Notes under the pieces: model-generated | Databases searched by the model: none | Seen by the model: the letters and a program-made list of their open reading frames with translations, nothing else | What the model was told of the DNA's origin: nothing | Translations under genes and position numbers: made by a program | In this document: piece by piece, positions 46,574 through 55,604 of the stretch | Position numbering within the stretch: position 1 is the first letter of the stretch | How the letters are laid out: each line of letters begins with the position of its first letter | Assembly: GCF_900113115.1 (NCBI RefSeq) | Contig: NZ_FOOF01000001.1 | Coordinates: forward strand, 372,001-436,000 | DNA length: 64,000 bases | Reading direction: 5' to 3' | From: Duganella sp. CF458 | Lineage (GTDB): Bacteria; Pseudomonadota; Gammaproteobacteria; Burkholderiales; Burkholderiaceae_D

Positions 46574-47296
46574 ATGAAGCCGTTGCGCCCGCTCGCCCTC
46601 GCCTGCCTGCTGCTTTCCGCGTCGTACGGATGGTGCGGTGAACTCGTCGTGCTGGTCGACCGTGCAGCCGACATGCCCATGTCGCGCATCGAGAATGGCC
46701 GCCTGACGGACGGCGTGCACAAAATGCTGGGAGAGGCGCTGGCCCGTGGCACCGGGCGCGAGCTGCGTTTCCTGCTGCTGCCGCGCAAGCGCATTGCCAA
46801 GGCCCTGCAGCAAGGCGAGGCCGACATCCTGTGCGGCTATACGCCGGAATGGATCGAGGGGGACTATTTATGGACGGAGACTGTGTTCACGGCGGAGGAA
46901 GTCCTGGTCACCGATGCGAGCCAGCCGCAACCGCGTGCCATCGCCGACTTGCGCGGACAGGCCATCGGCACCATCCTCGGCTACCAGCACCCGGAAATCG
47001 AAAAGATCCTGGGTGCCGGATTCGTACGCGACGATTCGCCCAATATGGAAACCAATCTTGAGAAACTCGCGCGCGGCCGGGTGCACCACATTCTGATCGC
47101 GCGCGGCGTCCTCGAATACCGGCAGCGCCTGCGGGCCATGCCGCTGAAGCTGCATCCACCCTTGCCCGCGGCGACCTTCAACACCCGCTGCGCGGTCTCA
47201 CGCAAAGGCCGGCTCAGCCTGGAAGAAGCCAATCGGGCGATCGCTGCCGCCAGCAAGGACGGCACGCTGGCACGGATCCTGGCCCAGTTCCGCTAA
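46574..47296 (+). CDS. Periplasmic solute-binding-like protein, orphan
   Basis: 240 aa, signal peptide PLALACLLLSASYGWC, then a PBP type 2 (family 3) domain: RENG-like VDRAADMPMSRIENGRL, LPRKRIAKALQQGEADILCG and AIGTILGYQHPEIEKILG. Not linked to a permease. It resembles the gene at 43301 in fold and orphan state. The 280-bp upstream contains no clear gene (a 65-codon minus-strand ORF at 46354-46551 is unsupported). Confidence 0.82.
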   Translation: MKPLRPLALACLLLSASYGWCGELVVLVDRAADMPMSRIENGRLTDGVHKMLGEALARGTGRELRFLLLPRKRIAKALQQGEADILCGYTPEWIEGDYLWTETVFTAEEVLVTDASQPQPRAIADLRGQAIGTILGYQHPEIEKILGAGFVRDDSPNMETNLEKLARGRVHHILIARGVLEYRQRLRAMPLKLHPPLPAATFNTRCAVSRKGRLSLEEANRAIAAASKDGTLARILAQFR

Positions 47297-47310
47297 GCGC
47301 CTGTGCGGCT

Positions 47311-48267
47311 TCAGGTGCCGACGTTTTTCAGTTCGTCCGGCAGCAGATAGGTATAGCTCTTTGGATCGAACATCACCTTCCAGGTTTTCGTGTCGACCTG
47401 GATGCCCTCCTGCATACCGGCCTTGCGCGTGATGTACAGCGGCGTGAAGGTCGAATCGCTTACCGGGTCGGTCCGGTAGGACCACTGCAGCTGGGTGCAA
47501 CGCGGCGGAACGATGTCTTCGTCGTCCTCCACTTCTTCGCTCGGTGTTTCAGGCGAACCTTCCCCCTCGGCCGGCGCGATCTTCTTGTCGCCCTTGGTCT
47601 TTTCCCACTCGGCGTACCGGCTCTCGGTTTCCTTGCAGTCGCCGCCGCCGAGAACCTGGAACGCGGAAGTGAACTCCGTCAGCTCGACGATCTGTTCGTT
47701 GCGCGGCGCCAGGACGACGTTATTAGTGGTGGTGAACTGTTGCCCCACGCCGAACTCCTTCATTTTGACCTTCACCACCCATCCCCACACATCGGCGCTC
47801 AAGGCTTCGAAATGCACGCGCTCCGGGGTGACCGGCTCGACGCCGCTCGCGCGGCGCGGGTCGCTGTACTCATACAGCTGGCCATCGCGGTAGCGCAGCT
47901 GGAACACGCCGTAGAACGAATCATCACCGTCGGTGGCTTGGCCGCTGGTGACCAGGTAGAGTTCATCGCCCTCCTTGCCGTCGACTTTCTTTTGCTGCAC
48001 TACCGTGACGAGATACGTTGCATGACTTGCTTCGTCCACATAGAGCCAGCCATGCTGGGCTTCCGAATACTTGCCATAGTTGCGCGTCATGACGCCGTCG
48101 ATGGCTTCGTTGGCGTCGAAAGTGCGTGGCGCTTGCGGTTTTTCCTGCAGCGCGATCACTGCGATCAGCACCGAGAACAGCAGGCCGACTGCGGCAAAGA
48201 TGTAAATGGCAATGCGGCCCAGCTTCCTGGCGCGTTTTGGCTGTTCTGGGATCGTGGTTTCTTCCAT
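47311..48267 (-). CDS. Single-pass membrane protein, possible T6SS immunity protein
   Basis: 318 aa. A short basic cytoplasmic N-terminus (PKRARKLGR), one membrane helix (IAIYIFAAVGLLFSVLIAVIA) and a periplasmic domain of about 270 residues with a Cys in GGGDCKE and an acidic insert SEEVEDDEDIVP. I do not recognise the family. It follows the vgrG-lipase-DUF2875-PAAR genes on the same strand, separated by the toxin remnant. Periplasmic location and position suit a neutraliser of a periplasm-acting lipase, but this is inference. ATG 48267 chosen over an in-frame TTG 15 bases upstream. Confidence 0.72.
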   Translation of the reverse strand: MEETTIPEQPKRARKLGRIAIYIFAAVGLLFSVLIAVIALQEKPQAPRTFDANEAIDGVMTRNYGKYSEAQHGWLYVDEASHATYLVTVVQQKKVDGKEGDELYLVTSGQATDGDDSFYGVFQLRYRDGQLYEYSDPRRASGVEPVTPERVHFEALSADVWGWVVKVKMKEFGVGQQFTTTNNVVLAPRNEQIVELTEFTSAFQVLGGGDCKETESRYAEWEKTKGDKKIAPAEGEGSPETPSEEVEDDEDIVPPRCTQLQWSYRTDPVSDSTFTPLYITRKAGMQEGIQVDTKTWKVMFDPKSYTYLLPDELKNVGT

Positions 48268-48366
48268 GTTGTGCAGTGGCAATGTTAACAGGCGCGCAAT
48301 TATACAAAAGCCAAGGAAATTTGATTTCAGTCGTGCGCGCCCGAATGCCGCTTACGACGGTTACGT

Positions 48367-48614
48367 TTAGTAATGGTAACGGCACGACACAATAGACAGA
48401 GTGCCGGTCTCGAACATGTAGACAAGACGGTGCTCGCGATTAATCCGCCGCGACCAGAGACCTGTCAGGTTCCTTTGAGCGGCTCTGGCTTGCCGATCCC
48501 CGAAGTGGGCGAATCCATGTACGCGTCGATCTGCGCATTGATCTTCTCACCTAGCTTGGGATCAAGCTCTTGCCAATACTGGCAACCGTCCCAGGGTGCG
48601 TCTGTGAACTCAAT
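48367..48614 (-). pseudogene. Frameshifted YoeB/Txe-type toxin remnant
   Basis: Two adjacent frames together give a YoeB-like mRNA interferase. First part: IEFTDAPWDGCQYWQ and SGIGKPEPLKG; it then stops. A one-base shift at about 48468-48476 (AAAGGAACCTG where AAAGGNAACCTG is expected) restores NLTGLWSRRINREHRLVY and the C-terminal CRYHY with the family's catalytic His and Tyr. No ATG aligns with the usual start (ATT at 48612-48614) and no YefM antitoxin lies beside it. It is a decayed toxin, or a sequencing indel in an intact but orphan one. Confidence 0.82.
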
Positions 48615-48746
48615 CTCAGTATCGAAGAGATGCGCGAGCCAACGCTGTCTTAGTGACAGGGTAGCGTGAGTCCAACGGCAATAGCTAATCGAAATAGCGC
48701 CGACATAAACGCCGCTTCTATCGCTTTGATGGGCAATTGCCCAGCC

Positions 48747-49010
48747 CTACCCCCGCGTGCTCTTTGGGGCAGTTGTTATAAGGGTAGCTCCGCAACTGGT
48801 TTTGTGACCATCGAACGCGACTGGCACACCGTCAATCAGCACTTTCGGGTCGCCCTCAGCAATCACACAGACACCATGCCCAGGCAAGGGGCAGGTACAG
48901 CTGTCCCCTTTGCGAGCGACCGCAATTCCATGGACGGTGGAATTGGGCGATGCACTGATGACGATCCCACCGTGGCTAGTAGGGTCGTTCAAGCGGATTA
49001 CACCGCGCAT
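48747..49010 (-). CDS. PAAR-domain T6SS spike-tip protein
   Basis: 87 aa, one PAAR domain and nothing else. IRLNDPTSHGG begins the first repeat; HGIAVARKGDSCTCP, GHGVCVIAEGDPKVLIDGVPVAFDGHKTSCGATL gives the later repeats with the His/Cys zinc site at the tip. It would cap the VgrG trimer and sharpen the spike. It lies 13 bp after the DUF2875 gene. The end is TTAPKSTRG. Confidence 0.9.
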   Translation of the reverse strand: MRGVIRLNDPTSHGGIVISASPNSTVHGIAVARKGDSCTCPLPGHGVCVIAEGDPKVLIDGVPVAFDGHKTSCGATLITTAPKSTRG

Positions 49011-49023
49011 GTGAAAGCTTTAC

Positions 49024-50502
49024 TCATCGCGAATAGCCTTGTGAACCAGGCTTGGTATCGTGACGCAGTCCCCACCAGGGCAGGAACGCATTCCCCCCGC
49101 CACGGGCACGGAACCACGGCGCGTTCGGATCGATTGGGCGCACCTTAGATGGCGGGCTCACAACAACTGCTGTTGGTTGCTCTGAGTTTGTAGTGCCGGC
49201 GACCAGGACGTTCTTACCCAAGTGATTTGCGTAGGCAATACCAAGTGCAACGTTGGTCAACGCCGTGCCAGCTCCCATTTCGCCCAAAAGCGCTGGCGTA
49301 TTGAAGGTCTGCCTCTTGAAATCGAAATCCACCAGTTCAGTAGTGAGGGTTTGCGCCAGGGCCCCAATGCGTTCGGACGATGCGGGATGACTGTTGTTTG
49401 CGTCATGGATTACGTAACCAATGTCACTGTCCTGTTTTCCGGCGTTATACGCTGCCGCCTCAACTGCGGCTTTCCATGCCTGGATCTGGCGTGGAGGCAA
49501 GCCCTTCTGCGCTTCGAATTCGCCAACTTTTTTGGTGGCAGGGTAACCGATCCAGGCCAACGGAGCGCGCTCAGTGTTGTAGTCAGCTCCGGCGAGTACG
49601 AGCAGCACCATGTTCTCGTTGATTTGCTCGTCCTTCGGCGGGAAGCTCGGGGCGTCCCAGTTCATTACCCAGACGGTTTCTTTCGGATGCGTTTGCAGGT
49701 AGTCCAGGCCCGCCGCCAATGAACTGAAGCCGGCGTTTGCGCCGCCCATGGTCACGCGCACATCAGGGGGGGTGTCTCTGCTCCAAGCATTTGGAACCGC
49801 CTTATTACCAATACTGAAAGTAGCAATAATGTCATCTCGCAGGTAATTTGCGGCTTCAACCGGGTCGAGCCGTCCTTCTGGAAGGGCGTATTCGATATGA
49901 ATGCCCGCCAGTTCACGCCGAGTCTTCTTATCCGTAAGTGAATGTGCGTTATAGAAGTACGTGGAGCTTGAGAAATAGATGTCATGAAAACGTACTGTCA
50001 ATGCTTCGACGTATTTATGGTGAAATCCCTTGAACGTTTCCTCACCATCATTTCCATTGGCGATAATTCCGATCGCCTGAAGTTTAGAAAATGTCTTGGG
50101 ATCAGTCTTCACCATGTCATCGTCTTTATTGGGCTTCGCTAATCCCAAGGTCCAAAGCAATTGCCATTCAGTCGGATAGTCGCGCCGCTGCAGTGGGTTG
50201 AGCCATTGCAGTCCGACGACTTGAGCTTGGAATGGCTTGGCGTGCTGCGGTACGGCTGGAGCTATCGGACTGGCAACAGTCTGGGCCGACGCTGAAGCAC
50301 TGAAGCTAAGTAAGGCCAGTACGCCAGCGGCAAACAGCGTAGGGAAAAGCAAGAAACGATTCATAAGGTCTCCATCTGATAGCACATGCGGCGCAGATAA
50401 ACTAGACGCTCTTGTAAGAAAGAGCGCCGTGATTATCGCGAAAGCGAAGGCGGCCAAGGCGCAGGCAACGCGACGCGAACGCGTCTGAACTAAAACTTTC
50501 AT
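49024..50502 (-). CDS. DUF2875 protein, Tla3-like T6SS effector adaptor
   Basis: 492 aa. Of the type found beside Tle3 lipases in P. aeruginosa (PA0259, Tla3), where it helps deliver the effector. Two N-terminal starts are possible. At 50502 (ATGA overlap with the lipase gene) the protein begins with a membrane helix ALAAFAFAIITALFLT. At 50364 an internal ATG with GGAGACCTT just upstream begins a second hydrophobic segment resembling a signal peptide (FLLFPTLFAAGVLALLSFSA, cut near ASA). Residues 150-480 are the conserved body. The locus is less GC-rich than its surroundings. Confidence 0.82.
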   Translation of the reverse strand: MKVLVQTRSRRVACALAAFAFAIITALFLTRASSLSAPHVLSDGDLMNRFLLFPTLFAAGVLALLSFSASASAQTVASPIAPAVPQHAKPFQAQVVGLQWLNPLQRRDYPTEWQLLWTLGLAKPNKDDDMVKTDPKTFSKLQAIGIIANGNDGEETFKGFHHKYVEALTVRFHDIYFSSSTYFYNAHSLTDKKTRRELAGIHIEYALPEGRLDPVEAANYLRDDIIATFSIGNKAVPNAWSRDTPPDVRVTMGGANAGFSSLAAGLDYLQTHPKETVWVMNWDAPSFPPKDEQINENMVLLVLAGADYNTERAPLAWIGYPATKKVGEFEAQKGLPPRQIQAWKAAVEAAAYNAGKQDSDIGYVIHDANNSHPASSERIGALAQTLTTELVDFDFKRQTFNTPALLGEMGAGTALTNVALGIAYANHLGKNVLVAGTTNSEQPTAVVVSPPSKVRPIDPNAPWFRARGGGNAFLPWWGLRHDTKPGSQGYSR

Positions 50503-52673
50503 TGGGCACCTTTAGGAACTTTAGCGAAGAAGCCGCGTTGATTGACAATCTTAACTGGCATGCTGCCCTCCGGCGTTTCATTTGCCCACTGAGGGATGGG
50601 AACTTTTCGAAAGAGGCCGGTTTTGAAATATTCCTTAAATTCTTTGTTAGGATCGATGTCCTCGAGACCGTCGAGGAAACGCCAGTCAGCGGCCTTTCTG
50701 AGCTTATTCATGTCCTTTTCAGTGATGTAGCACGTACCGACCGCGACATCGTATGCCAGTGCCTTCTGCGCATGCATGCCGTTGGTCATGATGGTTGAGT
50801 GGTCCGTTGCATGAGTGTCGATATTGCCCGCCAGGCTTTCTTTGATCTTTTTTGTGCGCCAGGCATTGTATTCTGAGCTGGCGGAAGGCGGATCGTCTTC
50901 TTCTGTCACCTGCTCCCCATTTTTATAGAGCCCTTCACGCTTTGCCTGCATCCGCAACATAGCGTGGTGCTCATAGCGCAAACCAGCCTCGGTGGAGGTG
51001 TCGCCCTGTGCCGCATCAGTACGCTTTCGCGCTGCTCCCTCGGCACCGCCACGCGGTATGTTGCGATCACCTGCATACGGATCGTCAACATCGCGCACAC
51101 GCTGTTGGTCGCGTGACTCGCCCGGCATGTCGTAGCCCTGATCGAAATCGGCGCAAGGCTGGCCGAAACGCACGGCTACCGGCAAGAACGCTTCCGGCAA
51201 TTTCGGCGCCGTTAGCGGAGTCTTCCAGTCCTTAGGCGGGTCGCCATTAATGCGAGTGCGCGCCACGGCCGTGACAATACTTATTACAGGAGCAGTGACA
51301 ATCGTCATTACCTTGCCGATGCTCGTGGTGTTTGCGGCCAAGCCCTTTGACAGGGAATACTTTGCGATCGGCGATGGTGGATGCCAGAATTCTGTCACGC
51401 CGCGGTCCTTCATTGCCTGGGCAAAGTCATAGTGCCCTTGCTCACCGACTTTGAATCCCTGTGCAAACACGCGTTGGCTGAAAACCCCATGACCATTGGT
51501 GGCATTGATTTCCTGCTGGCTCAGGCCGCGCCAGCCGATACCTTGGATGGTGGTGGACGAAATCACCTGATCGTGAGGGTTGAAATATAGCGTTACCCGA
51601 CCGAGCGTGGAGAGTTTATCGCCGTAGCCGTATTTGTTGCGGTCGCTGCGCGCATCGAAACCATGGGCCTCATTCTTCATCAATTCATCGATGGTGGCGG
51701 CGGGTTGCTCAAAATTCGACTGCTTACGGATGATGTCGAAGAATGCGGCCATGGTCTTGTAGCGCGCTTCGCCGCTGGTACGGCCATGCTTTCCCTCCGG
51801 ATCTTCCATGCCGCGTTCGGACCAGGTCTGGGTGGCATTCTTTTGCAATAGGCTATAGGGCGGATTGCACAGCACATAGGTATCGGCTACGCAGTTGCCG
51901 GTCTTGCCGGCGACGTCAGTTACCGGATCGAGGCGGTCGCCGAGGAAGGCGGCGGCGATGCCGATCATATTGCCTTGGCTATGGCAGACGATGGTAATGG
52001 GGGTGTCAGCCTGCTTCTTGCGGATCGACTCGACCAGCTTAGCCAGACGTAATGCGGCCAACACGTAGTATGGACGCGGAGGGGTGGAGTACACCAGGCG
52101 ATCGTTCGTGGGGTTCATGTGCTGGATGTGAAGCCACAAGAACAGGCTATCGTCGATGCCACTGCCCCATAAATCGGGCAACGAGGTGCAACCATTGGCA
52201 AACGGACCTCCACCCCAGTAATTCTCTTCATTGAGATAAATGGAGTCGCCGAATGCCTGCAGTTCTTCGCTGCTGGCCTTGTAGCCCCAGCGAAAATGGA
52301 TGACGGGGGAGAAACTACCTTCGCTGGATACGAAGGATTTATCGGTCATTTTGGGATTGATGAAACCATCCGGCGTCAATTCGTCCATATATTTGGCCGG
52401 TTTCAGTTGGCCACCTTCTGGCGTAGCATGGACGATCTGGCCCTCATTGCGTTTGAGGCGGTCGTTCAGGCCCTTACAGATGCCGTCTTCCGATTGCGTA
52501 TACCACTCGCCGTCAGAATTGACGCCATGGACGAAAATGGTGATGCCCGGCAGCGGCATCTGGGCGATCACGTCGAGGTGTTTGGGGTCGACCAGACAGA
52601 CGCCACTTTTGGCGCCGACGATCAGATTACAGGGGTCTTCAAACGGACTGTCGAAAGATAAGGGCTTCGTCAT
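50499..52673 (-). CDS. Tle3-like T6SS lipase effector (DUF3274 alpha/beta hydrolase)
   Basis: 724 aa. An N-terminal alpha/beta hydrolase domain has ITIFVHGVNSDGEWYTQ (oxyanion strand) and TIVCHSQGNMIG with nucleophile Ser232 in a GxSxG-like elbow; the long C-terminal part matches the DUF3274 region of Tle3 phospholipases (KDWKTPLTAPKLPEAFLP, EYNAWRTKKIKESLAGNI). No signal peptide, as expected for a T6SS cargo. It would attack phospholipids in the target periplasm. Start at ATG 52673 after AGGAAA; the frame is open further upstream. Encoded 34 bp after vgrG and overlapping the Tla3-like gene. Confidence 0.87.
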   Translation of the reverse strand: MTKPLSFDSPFEDPCNLIVGAKSGVCLVDPKHLDVIAQMPLPGITIFVHGVNSDGEWYTQSEDGICKGLNDRLKRNEGQIVHATPEGGQLKPAKYMDELTPDGFINPKMTDKSFVSSEGSFSPVIHFRWGYKASSEELQAFGDSIYLNEENYWGGGPFANGCTSLPDLWGSGIDDSLFLWLHIQHMNPTNDRLVYSTPPRPYYVLAALRLAKLVESIRKKQADTPITIVCHSQGNMIGIAAAFLGDRLDPVTDVAGKTGNCVADTYVLCNPPYSLLQKNATQTWSERGMEDPEGKHGRTSGEARYKTMAAFFDIIRKQSNFEQPAATIDELMKNEAHGFDARSDRNKYGYGDKLSTLGRVTLYFNPHDQVISSTTIQGIGWRGLSQQEINATNGHGVFSQRVFAQGFKVGEQGHYDFAQAMKDRGVTEFWHPPSPIAKYSLSKGLAANTTSIGKVMTIVTAPVISIVTAVARTRINGDPPKDWKTPLTAPKLPEAFLPVAVRFGQPCADFDQGYDMPGESRDQQRVRDVDDPYAGDRNIPRGGAEGAARKRTDAAQGDTSTEAGLRYEHHAMLRMQAKREGLYKNGEQVTEEDDPPSASSEYNAWRTKKIKESLAGNIDTHATDHSTIMTNGMHAQKALAYDVAVGTCYITEKDMNKLRKAADWRFLDGLEDIDPNKEFKEYFKTGLFRKVPIPQWANETPEGSMPVKIVNQRGFFAKVPKGAQ

Positions 52674-52707
52674 TGATGCGATTTCCTGGCTGATACGGGA
52701 GTGCGCT

Positions 52708-55446
52708 TCATTTGCGCGGACGATAGAAAATGGCCTTGATCTGCTGCAGGCGGTCGGCGACGATCTTTTCGCCGGTACCGGCACCATCGCTGATGCCCTT
52801 CATCGCACTGTCGCCGACGCGCTCGACGTGCAGCTGCATGCCTTCCACCGGCTTGCCGTCGGTGGCGCGCAGCAGGCGTGGCACGCGGCCAAAGTCGCCT
52901 GATTCAAACTTGGGCAACTCCGTTGTGGCGCTTGCGGGGCCGTTCCAGTGGTGGCCATCCGTTTTCACGGTGAGTGATCCCGGACCGCCGATTTCGGCAT
53001 TGCCGCCTTTCAGCGTCAAATAGGCGCCACCACTCACCATCAAGGTCACTTCTTCTTCGGCCATGATGATCAGGCGCTTGGCTGCGGTGACCTTGATGTC
53101 CTTGGCCGAATTGATCTGCATGTCATCCAGTTGGCTTTGCAACAGGAACTTGCCTTTGTGCGCCACCTGGGTGATGCCGTCCATGTGCGAGAACAGCGAA
53201 ATGCCCTTGCCCGCATTGAGGTTGAAGCGCTGGCCGCTGGTGAACTGCATATGCTGCTGGGCCACCGTGTCGACGTTCACACCGGCGTAGCTGACCAGCG
53301 TTTTCGGTGTACTGAGCGCGATACCGGCCGGCGCCGTCATGCTCAGCGTCGGCTTGCCACCGTCGCGCTGGCGATCGGTATTACTGCCACCGGCAGCGGC
53401 GTCCACATGGTCTTTGAGTTCAGCCTGCGGCTCGGCATCCAGCGCCAGGCCCTGGTGTTCGGCGGCGTACTGGCCAAGGGACTTGAACAGGTCCAGACAG
53501 TCCTGCATCAGGGCCAGGTGCTCGTCGCCGCTTAACTGGTTGCCGCAGGCGTCGAGCCGCTTCCAGGCGGAGATCAGGAGCGACTTGGCCGTGCGAATGG
53601 CGCCGCTGTCGTTGGTGGCCAGCTCGAAGCCTTCACCGCGCGGGTCGGCTTCGCCGTCGCAGCGCGGGTGGGTCAGGTAGCCGAGGTTCAACTGGCTGTG
53701 CCCATGTTCGCTGGCCAATTGGGCGCTGATCTGCCCGGGCGTATCGTCCATGCGCAGCTGGTTATAGCGCTGTGCCTTGACCTCTTTGCTCTTGATGCCG
53801 GACAGGTATTTGTCGCCGGGCAGTCGGCTGCGGTGGCTGAATGAGGGTGGGTTGGTCTTGCCACCATGTACGCGGCCGACGATCAGCGGTTTGTCCGGGT
53901 CGCCGCCGAGGAAGACGCAGATCACTTCGTCCCCGGCACGCGGCAGGGAGATCGCGCCGTACTGGGCGCTGGCCCAGCCGCTGGCCACGCGCACCCAGGC
54001 CGAATCGCGCTCGCTGTCGGACGCTCCAGCGCCGTTGGCGTGCTCGTGGTCTTCGTTGCGGCAGCCGGCAAAGCGGATCTTGACGCGACCCAGCGCATCG
54101 CAGTGGATTTCTTCGTTGATGGGGCCGACTACCGTCACGCTCTGAGCCTCGGTACGCGGCAGGTCAATGCGCGGGTCGTAGCGCGGCACGATGGGAATGC
54201 CGCGTCTCACGCAAGTAAAGCGATTGGTGTAGCGCACGCCGCGTTCGGCGCTGGCCTGCTCCATGCCGTTGCTGTCGGTGCGCCAGTGATTGAGCGCGAA
54301 CAGCCGGCGCACGCGGTCGTCGAACGCTTTCGGCAGGTTGTTTTCGGCCTCCACACGCAACTCGGTGATGACAAACTCACGCTGCTCTTCCGGATGGGAC
54401 TCGAGCTCCGGATGGCTGCTCACACGGTTCCACTGGCCGACGCACATGCTGCGGTCGCTGCCCTCGCCCTGGAAAAACTTGGACTCGTATTCATGCCTTT
54501 GCATACGCAGGGTGCCCAGGCTGCGGTAATCGACGTCATTTTCGCCGGCATGCGGCACATCGACCAGGTAGTCATCAAGGCCGCTGGCGAACTGGTTGCC
54601 AAGTTTTCCCTGGTCAGCCCCGCTGAGGTTCTGGCTTCCCATAGACCAGGCCTGGGCGTAATCCCAACTGCGGCGGCTCACGCTGCCAGCGCTCAGTTGC
54701 CGCACTGCGTGCCAGGTCGTGATGGAGTCGCGCTGTTCGGTGCCGTCGTCCCGGTGGTAGCGAATGGTGCCGGCCGCGTTTTCTTCCAGCGTCATGGCAT
54801 CGTCGAACAGCACCAGCGTGTGGGCTGGCGCTTCGTCGCTGCCGTGTTCACTCGATGCGCCGGGACGGATGAACCACGCAATGCCGCGGCGCTTCCAGAG
54901 GCGCTGCAGGAAAGCGGCGTTCGATTCGTTGTACTGCATAGTGAATTCGCGCGCCGGGTAGGTCTTCAGGTGACCCAGGTCGAACTGGAATGCGCGTGCC
55001 ACGACGGGGTTGGATTCCCGCCATTCGCGCAAGATGGTATTGGTGATATCGGTTTCGCTGGCATTGCGGAACACCCGCGTGTTGCTGGTTTTGTCGAGCA
55101 AGGACAGCGCGTCGCGCACGATCAACTGGTAGGTAGCCAGGCCGCCATCGCCCTGCCCTTCAATGGCCGAGGCGACGATGCCGCACACGGAGCGCATGCC
55201 GCCGCTGTCGGTAACGAACTGCAGTTCAACCGGGTTCGCCATGAACTGCTTGAGCGGCAGGCCGGCTTCAGACGCAACGCAGAGCAGGCTGTATTCGATA
55301 CCGCCACAGATGGTCTCCACACCGCTGACATGCTTGACCAGCAGTTTGTCGTCGGCTGCGCCCTCGCCGCGGAACAGGCGCAGGCGGATCGGACGATTGG
55401 CTTCGGTGAGCCCGGCCATTTCAAGGCCGGCGAGGCGTGGGGACAT
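52708..55446 (-). CDS. vgrG: VgrG spike protein with C-terminal extension
   Basis: 912 aa. Gp27-like N-terminal half (FTMQYNESNAAFLQRLWKRR, ITNTILREWRESN), gp5-type OB fold (about 430-520, DALGRVKIRFAG, VRVASGWASAQYGAISLPR, GDPDKPLIVGRVH), then a beta-helix and DUF2345 region (about 700-830). The last 60 residues (about 850-912) form an extra domain with LLRATDGKPVEGMQLHVE, a pattern like the transthyretin-type docking domain that other VgrGs use to carry Tle effectors. First gene of the vgrG-lipase-Tla3-PAAR unit. ATG 55446 preceded by AGGAG. No structural T6SS genes are in the window. Confidence 0.94.
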   Translation of the reverse strand: MSPRLAGLEMAGLTEANRPIRLRLFRGEGAADDKLLVKHVSGVETICGGIEYSLLCVASEAGLPLKQFMANPVELQFVTDSGGMRSVCGIVASAIEGQGDGGLATYQLIVRDALSLLDKTSNTRVFRNASETDITNTILREWRESNPVVARAFQFDLGHLKTYPAREFTMQYNESNAAFLQRLWKRRGIAWFIRPGASSEHGSDEAPAHTLVLFDDAMTLEENAAGTIRYHRDDGTEQRDSITTWHAVRQLSAGSVSRRSWDYAQAWSMGSQNLSGADQGKLGNQFASGLDDYLVDVPHAGENDVDYRSLGTLRMQRHEYESKFFQGEGSDRSMCVGQWNRVSSHPELESHPEEQREFVITELRVEAENNLPKAFDDRVRRLFALNHWRTDSNGMEQASAERGVRYTNRFTCVRRGIPIVPRYDPRIDLPRTEAQSVTVVGPINEEIHCDALGRVKIRFAGCRNEDHEHANGAGASDSERDSAWVRVASGWASAQYGAISLPRAGDEVICVFLGGDPDKPLIVGRVHGGKTNPPSFSHRSRLPGDKYLSGIKSKEVKAQRYNQLRMDDTPGQISAQLASEHGHSQLNLGYLTHPRCDGEADPRGEGFELATNDSGAIRTAKSLLISAWKRLDACGNQLSGDEHLALMQDCLDLFKSLGQYAAEHQGLALDAEPQAELKDHVDAAAGGSNTDRQRDGGKPTLSMTAPAGIALSTPKTLVSYAGVNVDTVAQQHMQFTSGQRFNLNAGKGISLFSHMDGITQVAHKGKFLLQSQLDDMQINSAKDIKVTAAKRLIIMAEEEVTLMVSGGAYLTLKGGNAEIGGPGSLTVKTDGHHWNGPASATTELPKFESGDFGRVPRLLRATDGKPVEGMQLHVERVGDSAMKGISDGAGTGEKIVADRLQQIKAIFYRPRK

Positions 55447-55604
55447 GCGAGCACTCCTGAAAATCAAGAAAATTCGGAGCGGAAATTATATTTTATTCAA
55501 CACTTCATTGATGCACGATTGAATTTTTTTACATTGACAAAGCGCAGCGGAAAACAGCATAAACGACATCGCGCCCCTGGCGTACTCGCCTATGCCGAAG
55601 GGGC

